The notes beneath the pieces were generated by a model. The model saw only the letters and a program-made list of their open reading frames with translations, was not told the origin of the DNA and did not search any database. Of a stretch of 64,000 bases of DNA, positions 7,956 through 16,944 are shown one piece after another. The first letter of the stretch is position 1; each line of letters starts with the position of its first letter. The stretch spans positions 1 through 64,000 of the forward strand of contig NZ_JABMLF010000001.1 of assembly GCF_013205055.1 (NCBI RefSeq), read 5' to 3'. The stretch is from Rathayibacter sp. VKM Ac-2856 (GTDB lineage: Bacteria > Actinomycetota > Actinomycetes > Actinomycetales > Microbacteriaceae). The position numbers and the translations under genes are program-made.

Positions 7956-9266
7956 ATGACGAGCTCGCTGCACCCCGAACCTCCGACCGTTCCGCCGTCC
8001 CCTGCCGCCCCGCCGGTCGAGAGCGTCCTGCCGATCGACGATCCCGGCCCTCAGGCCATGAGCCGATGGCTGTGGGTGGCCTACCCGCTCGCCTTCATCG
8101 GTGTGAGCGCGGTGTGGGGCGGTGTCGTCCAAGTGCTCCTCGGCACGCAGGTCGCGACGATGGTCGGACCGGACAATGCTCCGGCGACCCTCGGCATCGT
8201 CTCGGCGGTGGCGGCCGTCTCCTCCGTCCTCTCCCAGCCGGTCATGGGGCTGCTGAACGATCGGACCCGGTCCCGCTTCGGCCGTCGGAACATCTGGGTG
8301 CTCGGGGCGTCGATCGTCTCGGCCGGGGCGCTGCTCGGAACCGCCGTGAGCCCCTCCGTCCCCGTCCTCGCCGTCGTGTGGGCGCTCGCGATCTGGCCGT
8401 TGAACGCGCTGCAGGGGGCTCTCGGCGCCGTTCTGCCCGAGCGGATCCCGGTACGGCTGCGCGGCTCCGTCTCGGGACTGCTGGGAGCGGCCTCCTTCGG
8501 CGGCAGCTTCATCGGCATCGCGATCGCCGGGCTCTCGGGCAACGTCTTCGTCGGTTACGCGGGCATCGCGGTCGTCGTGCTCGCCACGGCCGTGCTCTTC
8601 GCCTTCACCACCGAGGACTACACGCCGCCCGCACGTCGGACGGGTCCGCTCCGGCCGCGACGCGGTGCGATCGCGCCCGGCTTCCGCGCAGCGCCGGACT
8701 ACTGGTGGACCTTCGCCGGCCGCTTCTCCATGATCTTCGGCGCCTCCCTCGTGGCCGGCTTCCAGCTCTACATCCTGCAGAACTACATCGGAGTCGGTGA
8801 CGGCTCCCTCGGTGCCGCCGCGACCGCGCTCGTGGGCCTGTCCGGCATCAGCGCACTCACGACGATCGTGTTCGCCCTCCTCGGCGGGTGGATCTCCGAT
8901 CGCTTCGAGCGGCTGCGGATCTTCGTCGGCCTCTCCACCCTGATGTTCATCCCCGTCGCGCTCGTCTACCTGTTCGTCCCGACCTATCAGGGAGCGGTCA
9001 TCGCCAGCGTCATCACCGGAGTCGGCTACGGCACCTACCTCGCCGTCGACCAGGCCCTGATCAGCCGGGTCCTGCCCAGCAACGAGAACGCCGCTCGCGA
9101 TCTCGGGATCATGAACATCGCGAACGCCGGCCCCCAGATCCTCGCCCCCGTCCTCGGCGGCCTGCTCGTCACGGTGACCGGCGACTACCGGACGCTGTTC
9201 GTCGTGATGATCGTCGCCGTCATCGTCTCCTCGGTCTTCGTCACATTCGTCCGGTCGGTGCGCTGA
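7956..9266 (+). CDS. MFS transporter
   Basis: A 436-residue major facilitator with 12 predicted membrane segments starting near residue 35 (WLWVAYPLAFIGVSAVWGGV). The loop motif LLNDRTRSRFGRRN between TM2 and TM3 is the MFS A-motif. I chose ATG 7956 because GGGAG lies just before it; other in-frame ATGs at 7938-7944 lack this. It is a paralogue of the MFS protein at 27196: same architecture, the same VDQAL...VLP stretch and the same VRSVR ending. That paralogue belongs to a glycoside operon, so a sugar or sugar derivative is possible here, although the neighbours (a PLP enzyme, Lrp and a peptidase-like hydrolase) hint at an amino acid or peptide substrate. Function unresolved. Confidence 0.85.
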   Translation: MTSSLHPEPPTVPPSPAAPPVESVLPIDDPGPQAMSRWLWVAYPLAFIGVSAVWGGVVQVLLGTQVATMVGPDNAPATLGIVSAVAAVSSVLSQPVMGLLNDRTRSRFGRRNIWVLGASIVSAGALLGTAVSPSVPVLAVVWALAIWPLNALQGALGAVLPERIPVRLRGSVSGLLGAASFGGSFIGIAIAGLSGNVFVGYAGIAVVVLATAVLFAFTTEDYTPPARRTGPLRPRRGAIAPGFRAAPDYWWTFAGRFSMIFGASLVAGFQLYILQNYIGVGDGSLGAAATALVGLSGISALTTIVFALLGGWISDRFERLRIFVGLSTLMFIPVALVYLFVPTYQGAVIASVITGVGYGTYLAVDQALISRVLPSNENAARDLGIMNIANAGPQILAPVLGGLLVTVTGDYRTLFVVMIVAVIVSSVFVTFVRSVR

Positions 9267-9306
9267 CCCGATCGACCACCGCGTGCACGGCACCTCCCGG
9301 TCTCGA

Positions 9307-10266
9307 TCATCGATCGGAGCGGACGTCGTAGAGGTCGCCCGCGAGGTACTTGAGACCGGTGTCGCACGCCACGGTGACCACGGTCCGCCCCGCACCGAGC
9401 TCCTCCGCCAGTCGGAGGGCGCCGAGGATGTTGACCGCCGTGGACGTCCCGGCGAAGACCCCTTCGCGACGGGCGAGGGGCAGCGCCAGATCGCGGGCGG
9501 CCGCCTCGTCCACGGTCAGGACGCTGTCGCGCAGATCCCGAGGCAGCAGGGGCGGCACGATGCCCGTGGCGATGCCTTCGACGTGGTGCGGTCCTGCCCG
9601 GCCGGTGCTGAGCATCGGCGATGTCGTCGGCTCCAGCGCCGTGATCCCGACCCCCGGGATCCGGTCCTTCAGGGTGCGGGACACTCCGGCGAGCATCCCG
9701 GCGGTTCCGACGGCGGCGCAGAAGGCGTCGATCTCGAGGCCGCTGCTCCGGGTCTGCTCGACCAGTTCGCGGCCGAGCACGTCGTAGCCGAGGAGCGCGT
9801 CGGTGTTGTGGAACTGATCGGTCCAGAAGGCGCCGTGCTCGAGCACCAGCTTCCGCGTCGCCTCGCGCATCCGGTCGAAGAGGGCCGGGGTGATCAGACC
9901 GCCCTCGCTCGGCACGATCACGACGTCGGCGCCGAACGCCCGCATGGTCCGGATCTTCTCCTGCGAGAACGTGTCCGACGTGACGATGGTGCAGGGGTGG
10001 CCCATGACCGCGCAGACGTACGCGAGGGAGGAGCCGGTGCTGCCGCCCGAGTACTCCACGACCCGCTGTCCGGGTCGGAGGGTGCCGCGGCGCTCCGCCC
10101 CCTCGATGACGGCCAGGGCCATGCGGTCCTTGTAGCTCCCGGTGGGGTTGACCCCCTCGATCTTCACGAGGACCTGCGCCGCTGCCTCCGGCACGAGATG
10201 CCGCAGCCGGAGCAGAGGGGTGTCGCCGATGGTGGCCAGCAGGGAGTCGACGACGCCGGCGCTCAT
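9307..10266 (-). CDS. PLP-dependent cysteine synthase family protein
   Basis: A 319-residue fold-type II PLP enzyme. The Schiff-base lysine is Lys46 in NPTGSYKDR. The phosphate-binding loop appears as GTAGMLAGV, and the substrate loop reads EYSGGSTGSSLAY. Canonical cysteine synthase has an Asn in TSGNTG, but here the motif is SGGSTGSS, so the enzyme is probably not a housekeeping CysK. It could be a cystathionine beta-synthase-like enzyme or a dehydratase or deaminase on a modified amino acid. The ATG overlaps the stop of a 35-codon ORF, and the gene is divergent from an Lrp/AsnC regulator that may control it. Confidence 0.82.
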   Translation of the reverse strand: MSAGVVDSLLATIGDTPLLRLRHLVPEAAAQVLVKIEGVNPTGSYKDRMALAVIEGAERRGTLRPGQRVVEYSGGSTGSSLAYVCAVMGHPCTIVTSDTFSQEKIRTMRAFGADVVIVPSEGGLITPALFDRMREATRKLVLEHGAFWTDQFHNTDALLGYDVLGRELVEQTRSSGLEIDAFCAAVGTAGMLAGVSRTLKDRIPGVGITALEPTTSPMLSTGRAGPHHVEGIATGIVPPLLPRDLRDSVLTVDEAAARDLALPLARREGVFAGTSTAVNILGALRLAEELGAGRTVVTVACDTGLKYLAGDLYDVRSDR

Positions 10267-10370
10267 GACACGGCTCCGGCTCGGCGGACGATGCTCCGGC
10301 GGGGAGTGCTCGACGGACGCCGTCGCATGCGCGCGCAGCGCTCCTGCTCGGGGAGGCGGGTGGGTGCCAT
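10263..10370 (-). CDS. Possible 35-residue leader ORF coupled to the PLP enzyme
   Basis: A short ORF of 35 codons, starting MAPTRLPEQERCARMRRRP. The ATG at 10370 is preceded by AAGGAG at ideal spacing, stronger than the site before the PLP gene. Its TGA overlaps the PLP enzyme ATG (ATGA), the usual geometry of translational coupling. The peptide is strongly basic (11 Arg) with one Cys. It may be a small protein or a leader peptide that tunes translation of the enzyme. It has no recognisable family and could be fortuitous. Confidence 0.45.
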   Translation of the reverse strand: MAPTRLPEQERCARMRRRPSSTPRRSIVRRAGAVS

Positions 10371-10459
10371 GGTGTCTCCTTCGTGAGTCGCCGAGCCGGG
10401 GCCGAGCGGGGCTTCTGCGGTCGGTTCCGATCGGGGTGGGAGGTGATCAGGATCTCGGG

Positions 10460-10473
10460 TGAAACACTAGGAA
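10460..10473. promoter_or_regulatory. Motif shared with motifs A and B, upstream of Lrp
   Basis: TGAAACACTAGGAA, read on the minus strand as TTCCTAGTGTTTCA, matches 11 of 14 positions of TTCCTACTGATGCA at 11079-11092. It lies in the divergent promoter between the PLP enzyme and the Lrp gene, where an autoregulatory Lrp/AsnC site would be expected. Confidence 0.4.
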
Positions 10474-10495
10474 GTCGATTCGCTGCTGTGCCCGC

Positions 10496-10990
10496 ATGGT
10501 GGAATCTGGAAAGAAGACTGTTGCGAGATCCGAACTGGATTCGGTGGACTGGGCGATCCTCGAAGTTCTCCAGGTCGATGCGACCACGCCGAACAAGGAC
10601 GTCGCGGCTCGGGTGGGGGTGGCGCCGAGCACGTGCCTCGAGAGGATCAGGCGGATGCGCCGCAACGGGACGATCGTCGCGACCCGTGCGCATGTGCTGC
10701 CGAGTCTGCTCGGCAGAGCGGAGCAGGCGTTCCTCGGCATCCAGATCCGTCCGCACGCGCGCGACACGGCCAACGACTTCGTGCGGAGAGCCCTCGCGAT
10801 GCCCGAGACCCTCGCCCTGTACAACGTGAGTGGCAGTGAGGACTACCTCGTCCATGTCGCCGTGGCCGACAGCACCGAGCTCCAGACCTTGATCATCGAC
10901 AGGATCCTGGCCCTACCGCAGGTCGCGCACTGTCGCACGCAGCTCATCTTCGGCGAGCCGTGGACGGCTCCGTTGCGCGGTCGGGACTGA
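10496..10990 (+). CDS. Lrp/AsnC family transcriptional regulator
   Basis: A 164-residue regulator. An AsnC-type HTH occupies residues 12-60 (LDSVDWAILEVLQVDATTPN, then GVAPSTCLERIRRMRRNG), and the RAM/ACT effector domain follows, with VSGSEDYLVHVAVADSTEL near residues 112-130. Divergent from the PLP-dependent enzyme, it probably senses that enzyme's substrate or product, since Lrp/AsnC members bind amino acids. Shared motifs in three nearby promoters suggest it also controls the MFS transporter at 7956 and the S15 hydrolase at 11256. Confidence 0.92.
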   Translation: MVESGKKTVARSELDSVDWAILEVLQVDATTPNKDVAARVGVAPSTCLERIRRMRRNGTIVATRAHVLPSLLGRAEQAFLGIQIRPHARDTANDFVRRALAMPETLALYNVSGSEDYLVHVAVADSTELQTLIIDRILALPQVAHCRTQLIFGEPWTAPLRGRD

Positions 10991-11078
10991 TCGGTCCGTC
11001 CGTACGGCCCGCCGGTGCTCGATGCCCCTCTGCGCGGAGCCGTTGGCTGCTCGGCCCGAGTGCGCTAGCGTCGAGGTG

Positions 11079-11114
11079 TTCCTACTGATGCAAGCCAATT
11101 CTGCTAATCGGAAT
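11079..11114. promoter_or_regulatory. Motif B in the S15 hydrolase promoter
   Basis: TTCCTACTGATGCA (11079-11092) is followed by ATTC-N9-GAAT (11098-11114, ATTCTGCTAATCGGAAT). Motif A at 7865-7899 has the same layout over about 36 bp, which is unlikely between unrelated promoters. Confidence 0.45.
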
Positions 11115-11255
11115 GCTGAGGTCGGATCTCTCTCTTCAGACGACGACGATTGGCGCTTCGATGACGATTCCTGTCTCCCCGGGGTGGACGACCGCGGGCA
11201 GCCCGGGGCGCACGTGCGGTCGGTTCCTGCGGCCCGGGTTCGAGAGCGCCGTCCG

Positions 11256-12917
11256 ATGACGCGGACGACAGCGTCCGCACGTCCGACGGGGCGGCGTCGA
11301 TCCGTCCCGCGCGCGCTGTGGGACGCCGTCGGGGCGCGCGTTCTCACGCTGCCGAGAGCGACCCACCGGTACAGGACCCTCGAGGATCTGCGGATCCCCC
11401 TGCGGGACGGCGTCGAGCTCCTCGCCGACGTCCTGATCCCGGCGGGTGAGCAGAAGGGCACCCTGCTGTTCCGGTCGCCCTACGGCTGGCCGCCCCTCAT
11501 CGCCGGGCTCACCGCCAGCATCTACGCGCGCTACGGCTACGTCGTCGTCCTCGCGCGGTGCCGGGGCACGTTCGGTTCCGGCGGTCGACTCGAGCCGCTG
11601 GTGAACGAAGCGGCGGACGGTGCGGACACCGTCGGCTGGATGCGACGCCAGCCCTGGTTCACCGGCACGTTCGCCACCGCGGGAGGCTCCTACGGCGGGT
11701 GCACCCAGTTCGCCGTCCTGATGGATCCGCCACCCGAGCTCGTCACCTGCGTCATCCAGTGCGCCCCCTTCGATCTCGGGCGCCACATCCATCGCGACGG
11801 CGCGTTCGCTCTGAACGCCTGGTTCGGCTGGACCCTCGCCGTCGTCCGTCAGGAGTCGGGGTTCGTGCGCTCCGCCCTCGAGGCGCGACGACGGAAGCAG
11901 GACGATGAGCGCCTCGAGCGCACGCTGTCCCTCGAGAAAGGAGCCGCCGAGGCGTTCGGCGGTCGCGCACCCTGGTATCGAGAGTGGATCTCCCGTCGTG
12001 ATCCCGCGGATCCCTACTGGGCCGGCTACGACCTCAGCGAGTCTCTGGACCGCGTCGAGGTGCCGGTTCTCCTCCAGGTCGGATGGCAGGACCTCTTCCT
12101 CGATCAGGGGATCGAGGCGGTCGATCGCTTGCAGAAGCGCGGCGTCGACGTCGCCATGACGGCGGGGCCCTGGACGCACAAGAGCGCACCCGTCGAGGGC
12201 GGATCCACTGTCAAAGAGACGCTGCAGTGGCTCGACGAGCATTTCACCTCGTCCGCAGAGCGACGGCCGTCGCCCGTGCGCGCTTTCGTCACCGGAGCCG
12301 AGGAGTGGATCGGACTGCCGTCCTGGCCGCCGTCGTCGCGGGACGCCGTCTTTCATCCGCACTCGACGGGCGAGCTCAGCGCCGACCCGGCGGGTGAGGG
12401 TTCCCGAGCGGGCTTCCTCTACGACCCCGAGGATCCGACCCCGTCGATCGGCGGCCCTCTGAACAGCGCCGCCGGAGGTTCGGTCGACGATTCTGCGCTC
12501 GCCGCGCGCGACGACGTCCTCGCCTTCACCAGCGCGCCGCTCGATGAGCCCCTGCGGATCGTCGGCGCACCGCGGGTCGAGCTCGTCCAGGAGCTCTCGA
12601 ACCCCCACGCGGACGTCTTCGCCCGTCTCTCGGTCGTCGATCCCCGAGGACGCTCGCGGAACATCACCGAGGGCTTCGTCCGGCTCGATCGCGGTTCGCC
12701 GACCGGCGCGCTCGTCCTCGCGCTGGACGCCACGGCGCACGAATTCCGTGCGGGGGAGCGCATCCGCCTCGTCCTCGCCGGCGGCAGCTTCCCCCGATGG
12801 GAGCGCAACCTCGGAACGGGGCAGGACGCGGCCTCCTCAGCCGATCTCGCCCCCTCCGCACGGATCGTGGATCTGGGGCGCTCTCGGCTCGTCCTGCCGG
12901 TGCCGGTGCAGCCCTGA
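11256..12917 (+). CDS. CocE/NonD family hydrolase (peptidase S15-like)
   Basis: A 553-residue alpha/beta hydrolase. The catalytic serine lies in GGSYGG, the oxyanion region in SPYGWPPL, and RCRGTFGSGG is the family's conserved turn. The C-terminal 230 residues form the X-Pro dipeptidyl-peptidase C-terminal jelly-roll (DDVLAFTSAPLDEPLRIVGAP begins it). Family members are X-prolyl dipeptidases, cocaine esterases or acyl/amide hydrolases. I chose ATG 11256 because the conserved region begins soon after; the frame is open to 11022. There is no signal peptide. The promoter motif shared with the MFS and Lrp genes suggests use of a peptide or an acylated amine. Substrate unknown. Confidence 0.85.
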   Translation: MTRTTASARPTGRRRSVPRALWDAVGARVLTLPRATHRYRTLEDLRIPLRDGVELLADVLIPAGEQKGTLLFRSPYGWPPLIAGLTASIYARYGYVVVLARCRGTFGSGGRLEPLVNEAADGADTVGWMRRQPWFTGTFATAGGSYGGCTQFAVLMDPPPELVTCVIQCAPFDLGRHIHRDGAFALNAWFGWTLAVVRQESGFVRSALEARRRKQDDERLERTLSLEKGAAEAFGGRAPWYREWISRRDPADPYWAGYDLSESLDRVEVPVLLQVGWQDLFLDQGIEAVDRLQKRGVDVAMTAGPWTHKSAPVEGGSTVKETLQWLDEHFTSSAERRPSPVRAFVTGAEEWIGLPSWPPSSRDAVFHPHSTGELSADPAGEGSRAGFLYDPEDPTPSIGGPLNSAAGGSVDDSALAARDDVLAFTSAPLDEPLRIVGAPRVELVQELSNPHADVFARLSVVDPRGRSRNITEGFVRLDRGSPTGALVLALDATAHEFRAGERIRLVLAGGSFPRWERNLGTGQDAASSADLAPSARIVDLGRSRLVLPVPVQP

Positions 12918-12957
12918 TCGGGACGCGCTCGACACGAGGGTCGGCCATGCACGCCGC

Positions 12958-13578
12958 TCAGGGCAGCCGGACGCTCGCTCCGGACTCGGGACGAGTGGAC
13001 TCCACGAGCGCGCCGATGAGCCTGAGGAGTGTCTCCGCACTCCGCCCGACAGGCAGCTCCGGGTCGATGAGCCACTGGGCCTCGATGCCCTCGACCGCTC
13101 CGAGGATCACCGTGGCGAGGGCGTCGGCGTCGACGTCGGCGGGAAGCTCACCGCTCGAGACGGACCGGGCCGTCGCCTCGGCGATCCGGCGTCGGAGGAC
13201 GCCGTGGCGCCGGAACGCCCAGGAGCGCGCGGGATGGCGCCCGTCCGCCGCCTCGGCGGTCAGGATGTGGGCCAGTTGCACGAGCGTCCGGTCGCCGAGA
13301 ACGGCCGTCATGACCTCGGGGAGCCGGGCGAACAGGGCAGGGAGTCCCTCCTGGGGGTCGAAGATCCCGGAGGCCTCCAGCTGCTCGTCCCGGAGGTCGA
13401 GGAGCGCGAGGAGCATCGCCTCCTTGCTGGGGAAGTGATGGAGCAGACCTGCCCGGGTGTACCCGGATCGCTTGGCGACTTCGTTCAGCGAGCCGCCTCG
13501 GTACCCGCTCTCCGCGAACACGTCGCGGGCGGCGTCGAGGATCCGCTGCGGTCCCGCGGCGATTTCGGTGGCTGTCAC
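12958..13578 (-). CDS. TetR/AcrR family transcriptional regulator
   Basis: A 206-residue regulator with an N-terminal TetR HTH (RILDAARDVFAESGYRGGSL, then GYTRAGLLHHFPSKEAMLLALL) and a helical ligand domain. It converges on the S15 hydrolase and is divergent from the GH106 gene. An 18-bp near-palindrome begins 34 bp upstream of its start. The regulator may control the rhamnosidase to its right or only itself; the ligand is unknown. Confidence 0.9.
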   Translation of the reverse strand: MTATEIAAGPQRILDAARDVFAESGYRGGSLNEVAKRSGYTRAGLLHHFPSKEAMLLALLDLRDEQLEASGIFDPQEGLPALFARLPEVMTAVLGDRTLVQLAHILTAEAADGRHPARSWAFRRHGVLRRRIAEATARSVSSGELPADVDADALATVILGAVEGIEAQWLIDPELPVGRSAETLLRLIGALVESTRPESGASVRLP

Positions 13579-13996
13579 CGTAGGAGCTTCTCACAGGCTC
13601 GGAGCGATGTTCTACCGACATGTTGGTAGGCGTGATAGACAGGACCTCGCCCCACTGTTCGAGCCCCGCAGAGCCGCGTGGCCTCTTCGAGGAAGAAGAT
13701 CGAATGCCACCAGCATCCACCGCCCGGCGTCCCCACTCCCGGCCGGTCGCCTCCGCCACGATCGGCGGCTCCGGGGCCATGGACGTTCTCATCGCCCTCG
13801 CCGTGCACCGGACGCGCGACCAGCGGAGCGGAGTCCGCAGGACGAGCCGTTCCTCGATGCCGGGCCCCGGAGACCGGCGGACGCGATGACCGACTGACCC
13901 GACCGTCCCGGGGCTCTTCACCGGCCACGGACATCCGCACCGACTGCGACGCGTCGGACAGACGACGCCTCGCTCAGACCATCAAGGAGGAAACAC
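13579..13996. other. Intergenic region between TetR and GH106 genes
   Basis: A 418-bp gap between divergent genes. It holds the TetR-type palindrome at 13612-13629 and, at the right end, the strong Shine-Dalgarno AAGGAGG before the GH106 start. Short open frames exist on both strands (for example 13620-13889 on the plus strand) but have no ribosome-binding site or recognisable protein features. I see no convincing gene. Confidence 0.5.
13612..13629. promoter_or_regulatory. TetR-type operator palindrome
   Basis: CTACCGACATGTTGGTAG is an 18-bp inverted repeat with one mismatched pair (CTACC-G/A-ACATGT-T/C-GGTAG). It lies 34 bp upstream of the TetR start, the normal place for an autoregulatory TetR operator. 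Confidence 0.65.
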
Positions 13997-16936
13997 ATGT
14001 CGAGCTTCGACCGTCACATCCCGAACCTGCAGAACCCGCCCATCGAGTTCCGACCCGAGATCCGATGGTGGCTGGCCGAGGGCCTCCACACCGACGAGAC
14101 GCTGCGCCGCGAGGTCGACGCCGCCCACCGCCTCGGTTTCGGCGGGATGGAGTTCCTCGCGATGGACGAGGGCGCGATCGACCACGAGCGCTACGGCTGG
14201 GGCGCGGAGGAGTGGCTCCACGACTCGCAGATCGTCGTCGAGGAGACGACCAGGCGGAAGATGTCGGTCAGCTTCACCTCGGGCACCAATTGGTCGAACG
14301 CCAACGTCCCGGGGATCGACCCCGACCACGACGCTGCGGCGAAGGAGCTCGATTTCATCGCCGAGGACCTCGCCGGTGGAGCAGGACGGCGCGGGCCGCT
14401 TCCCCTCATCCAGCTCGATGAGGAGCGGCCGGGCGCCTCCCTCCCCGGCCACCGGGTGGCGCCGGAGCGGCAGGATCTGGTCGCGGTCATCGCCGTGCCC
14501 GTTCTCGAGGACGGCACTCTGGACGCCGGATCGGTCCTCGACCTCACCGAGCAGGTCGAGCAGGAAGCTCTCGACTGGAGTGCTCCTGAAGGCCGGGACT
14601 GGCGGCTGTTCACGTTTCGGATGCACGGCACGGGTCAGACAGCCTCGCCCTCGGCGACGGTCAACTACACCGTCAACTACCTCGACCCGGCCGGCGTGAG
14701 AGCCGTGACCGACTACTGGACCGAGCACGTCCTCACTCCCGAGCTCAGGGCGCAGATCGCTCAGAACCCGCGCACGCAGATGTACATGGACTCTCTCGAG
14801 CTGACCACCTGGGGTGCGGGCGGCATGTTCTGGGGACGCTCCGTCGCGGACGAGTTCCGCGCACGACGCGGCTACGACATCGCTCCGTGGCTGCCGTTCC
14901 TCGTCCGCACCGTGCAGATGATGGCGGTGGGGACCACCTATCTCTACGAACCCTCGGCGCAGGACCGCGTCACGGTCGACAAGGTGCGCTTCGACTATGT
15001 GAAGACCCTCACGGACCTCTACATCGAGTGCATGCTCCGCCCCTTCGCGACGTTCCTGCACGAGAACGGCATCACGCTGCGCTCCGAGATCAGCTACGGA
15101 CTCCCGTTCGAGCTGACCCGTCCCGGTCCGGAGGTCGACGGCATCGAGACGGAGTCGCTCGAGTTCGGGTCGCAGATCGACGGGTATCGATTGCTCGCCG
15201 GCCCCGCTCATCTGTTCGGCAAGCAGTACTCGTCCGAGACCGGCGCCACCTCGCGCAACCACATGCTCGACCACCGCTTCTACGACCAGATCATCGCCAC
15301 GCAGTTCGCGGCCGGTGTGACCAAGACGGTCCTGCACGGCTGGGCGAGCCCGGCGGGAGCCGAGGGCGTCACCGAGTGGCCGGGCCATGAGGGCATGTGG
15401 TCCATGTTCTCCGAGCGGTTCGACACCCGGCAGCCGGCGAGCGAGTTCTACCCGCTCTGGAACGACGCGATGGGCCGTTTCCAGTACCTGCTCCGCCAGG
15501 GTCGACCCCGCGTCGACGTGGGCATCCTCCGCACCGACCACTTCGCCGACAACACCGTCGGCATGGCCCTGATCGACGAGCGCGGCGAGCGCATCCCCGA
15601 CGAGGACGCCTACGGGCAGCGCTGGATGCGGAACCGGCAGAACCACTGGTGGCGGGACCTGGGAATGCAGGACGCCGGATGGAGCTACGAGTTCTTCGAC
15701 GGCAGCCTCCTCCTCAACGACGACGTCGCTTTCGGCGACGGCGTCGTCCAGCCCGACGGGCCCGGCTACCAGGCGCTCCTGGTGTACCAGGACACGCTGG
15801 AGGCCGACGTCGCAGTGCGTCTCCTCGAGTGGGCGCGAGCGGGTCTGCGGATCCTGATCGTGAACGGCGCCAGCGAGGTGAAGTGGCTCCTGACGGGCAG
15901 CTACCGGACGCACGATCGCGCTGCCGCCCGCACTCCGGGACTGGACGGCCGCGACGACGAGCTCCGCACCGTCCTCGAGGAGCTCGCGGCGCTGCCGAAC
16001 GTCGCTCGGATCGACGACCCGTCCGAGACGGTCTCGGCCCTCCGCGGGCTCGGTGTGATCGGCCGCGCCGAGTTCACCGCCGACAACACGGACGTCCTCA
16101 GCTGCCTCCGCGAAGACGGCGACCTGCTGCACCTCTACGCCTACCACTTCCTCTACGAGACCGGAGAGGCGACCACCGTCGAGTTCGCCCTCCCGGGAAC
16201 CGGGACGGTGCACCGCATCGACGCGTGGAGCGGCGAAATCCGGCCTCACCGGGGAGTCCGCGTCGACGGCGACCGCACGATCGTCACCGTGCAGCTGGCC
16301 CCCGGTGAGACGGCACTGCTCACCCTCGACAGGTCGACGTCGGCGGTCGAGACGGACGCGAGTGCACCGACGCACCTCCGGGAGCTGGCGGACTGGTCGA
16401 TCGCGGTCGAGAGCTGGGACGCCGGAGAGCTCGAGGTCGTCTCGGAGGACCGAGGGCTGGGCTACGTGACGCGGGAAGTGCGGCCCACGACCGCGGTCAC
16501 CTCCCTGACGGCGGAGAGCTCGGCACTGGTGCCGTGGACCGAGCTCGCGGGAGTGGGCCCCGAGGTCTCGGGCGTCGGCTCCTACTCCACCGTCGTCTCC
16601 CTGCAGGAGTCCGATCTCCGAGGCGCACGGATCCTCCTGGACCTCGGCTCGACCGAGGGCGGGCTCGGCTCGGTCGCCGTCAACGCCGGCCCCGCCAGGG
16701 GCTTCGACACGTCTCGCCCCGTCGTCGACATCACGCCGGATCTCCTCCCGGGGACCAACGAGATCGTCGTCCGTGTCGCCAGCTCGCTGAACAACCGCCT
16801 CATCGCCCGCGGCTACTACGCGCAGTTGATCGACATCGTGAGCGCGTTGGCCGGAGGGGCGCCAGCACCCCACAGCACCCGGATCCGGTCCCACGGACTG
16901 ACCGGACCCGTGCAGCTCCTCCGCACGGCCGAGTAG
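13997..16936 (+). CDS. GH106-like alpha-L-rhamnosidase
   Basis: A 979-residue protein with the architecture of GH106 alpha-L-rhamnosidases. The N-terminal part has EIRWWLAEGLHTDETLRREV and GFGGMEFLAMDEG, the YMDSLELTTWG strand carries a candidate catalytic Glu, and the GKQYSSETGATSRNHMLDHR and GVTKTVLHGWASPAG segments are typical of the family. The last 160 residues form a galactose-binding-like beta sandwich (LDLGSTEGGLGSVAVNAGPA, TPDLLPGTNEIVVRVASSLN). There is no signal peptide, so the substrate is taken up first. AAGGAGG sits 8 bp before the ATG. It is transcribed alone and followed by a strong hairpin. L-rhamnose released here could feed the FAH/SDR operon at the left end; that link is inference. 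Confidence 0.85.
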   Translation: MSSFDRHIPNLQNPPIEFRPEIRWWLAEGLHTDETLRREVDAAHRLGFGGMEFLAMDEGAIDHERYGWGAEEWLHDSQIVVEETTRRKMSVSFTSGTNWSNANVPGIDPDHDAAAKELDFIAEDLAGGAGRRGPLPLIQLDEERPGASLPGHRVAPERQDLVAVIAVPVLEDGTLDAGSVLDLTEQVEQEALDWSAPEGRDWRLFTFRMHGTGQTASPSATVNYTVNYLDPAGVRAVTDYWTEHVLTPELRAQIAQNPRTQMYMDSLELTTWGAGGMFWGRSVADEFRARRGYDIAPWLPFLVRTVQMMAVGTTYLYEPSAQDRVTVDKVRFDYVKTLTDLYIECMLRPFATFLHENGITLRSEISYGLPFELTRPGPEVDGIETESLEFGSQIDGYRLLAGPAHLFGKQYSSETGATSRNHMLDHRFYDQIIATQFAAGVTKTVLHGWASPAGAEGVTEWPGHEGMWSMFSERFDTRQPASEFYPLWNDAMGRFQYLLRQGRPRVDVGILRTDHFADNTVGMALIDERGERIPDEDAYGQRWMRNRQNHWWRDLGMQDAGWSYEFFDGSLLLNDDVAFGDGVVQPDGPGYQALLVYQDTLEADVAVRLLEWARAGLRILIVNGASEVKWLLTGSYRTHDRAAARTPGLDGRDDELRTVLEELAALPNVARIDDPSETVSALRGLGVIGRAEFTADNTDVLSCLREDGDLLHLYAYHFLYETGEATTVEFALPGTGTVHRIDAWSGEIRPHRGVRVDGDRTIVTVQLAPGETALLTLDRSTSAVETDASAPTHLRELADWSIAVESWDAGELEVVSEDRGLGYVTREVRPTTAVTSLTAESSALVPWTELAGVGPEVSGVGSYSTVVSLQESDLRGARILLDLGSTEGGLGSVAVNAGPARGFDTSRPVVDITPDLLPGTNEIVVRVASSLNNRLIARGYYAQLIDIVSALAGGAPAPHSTRIRSHGLTGPVQLLRTAE

Positions 16937-16944
16937 CTCCGGCA

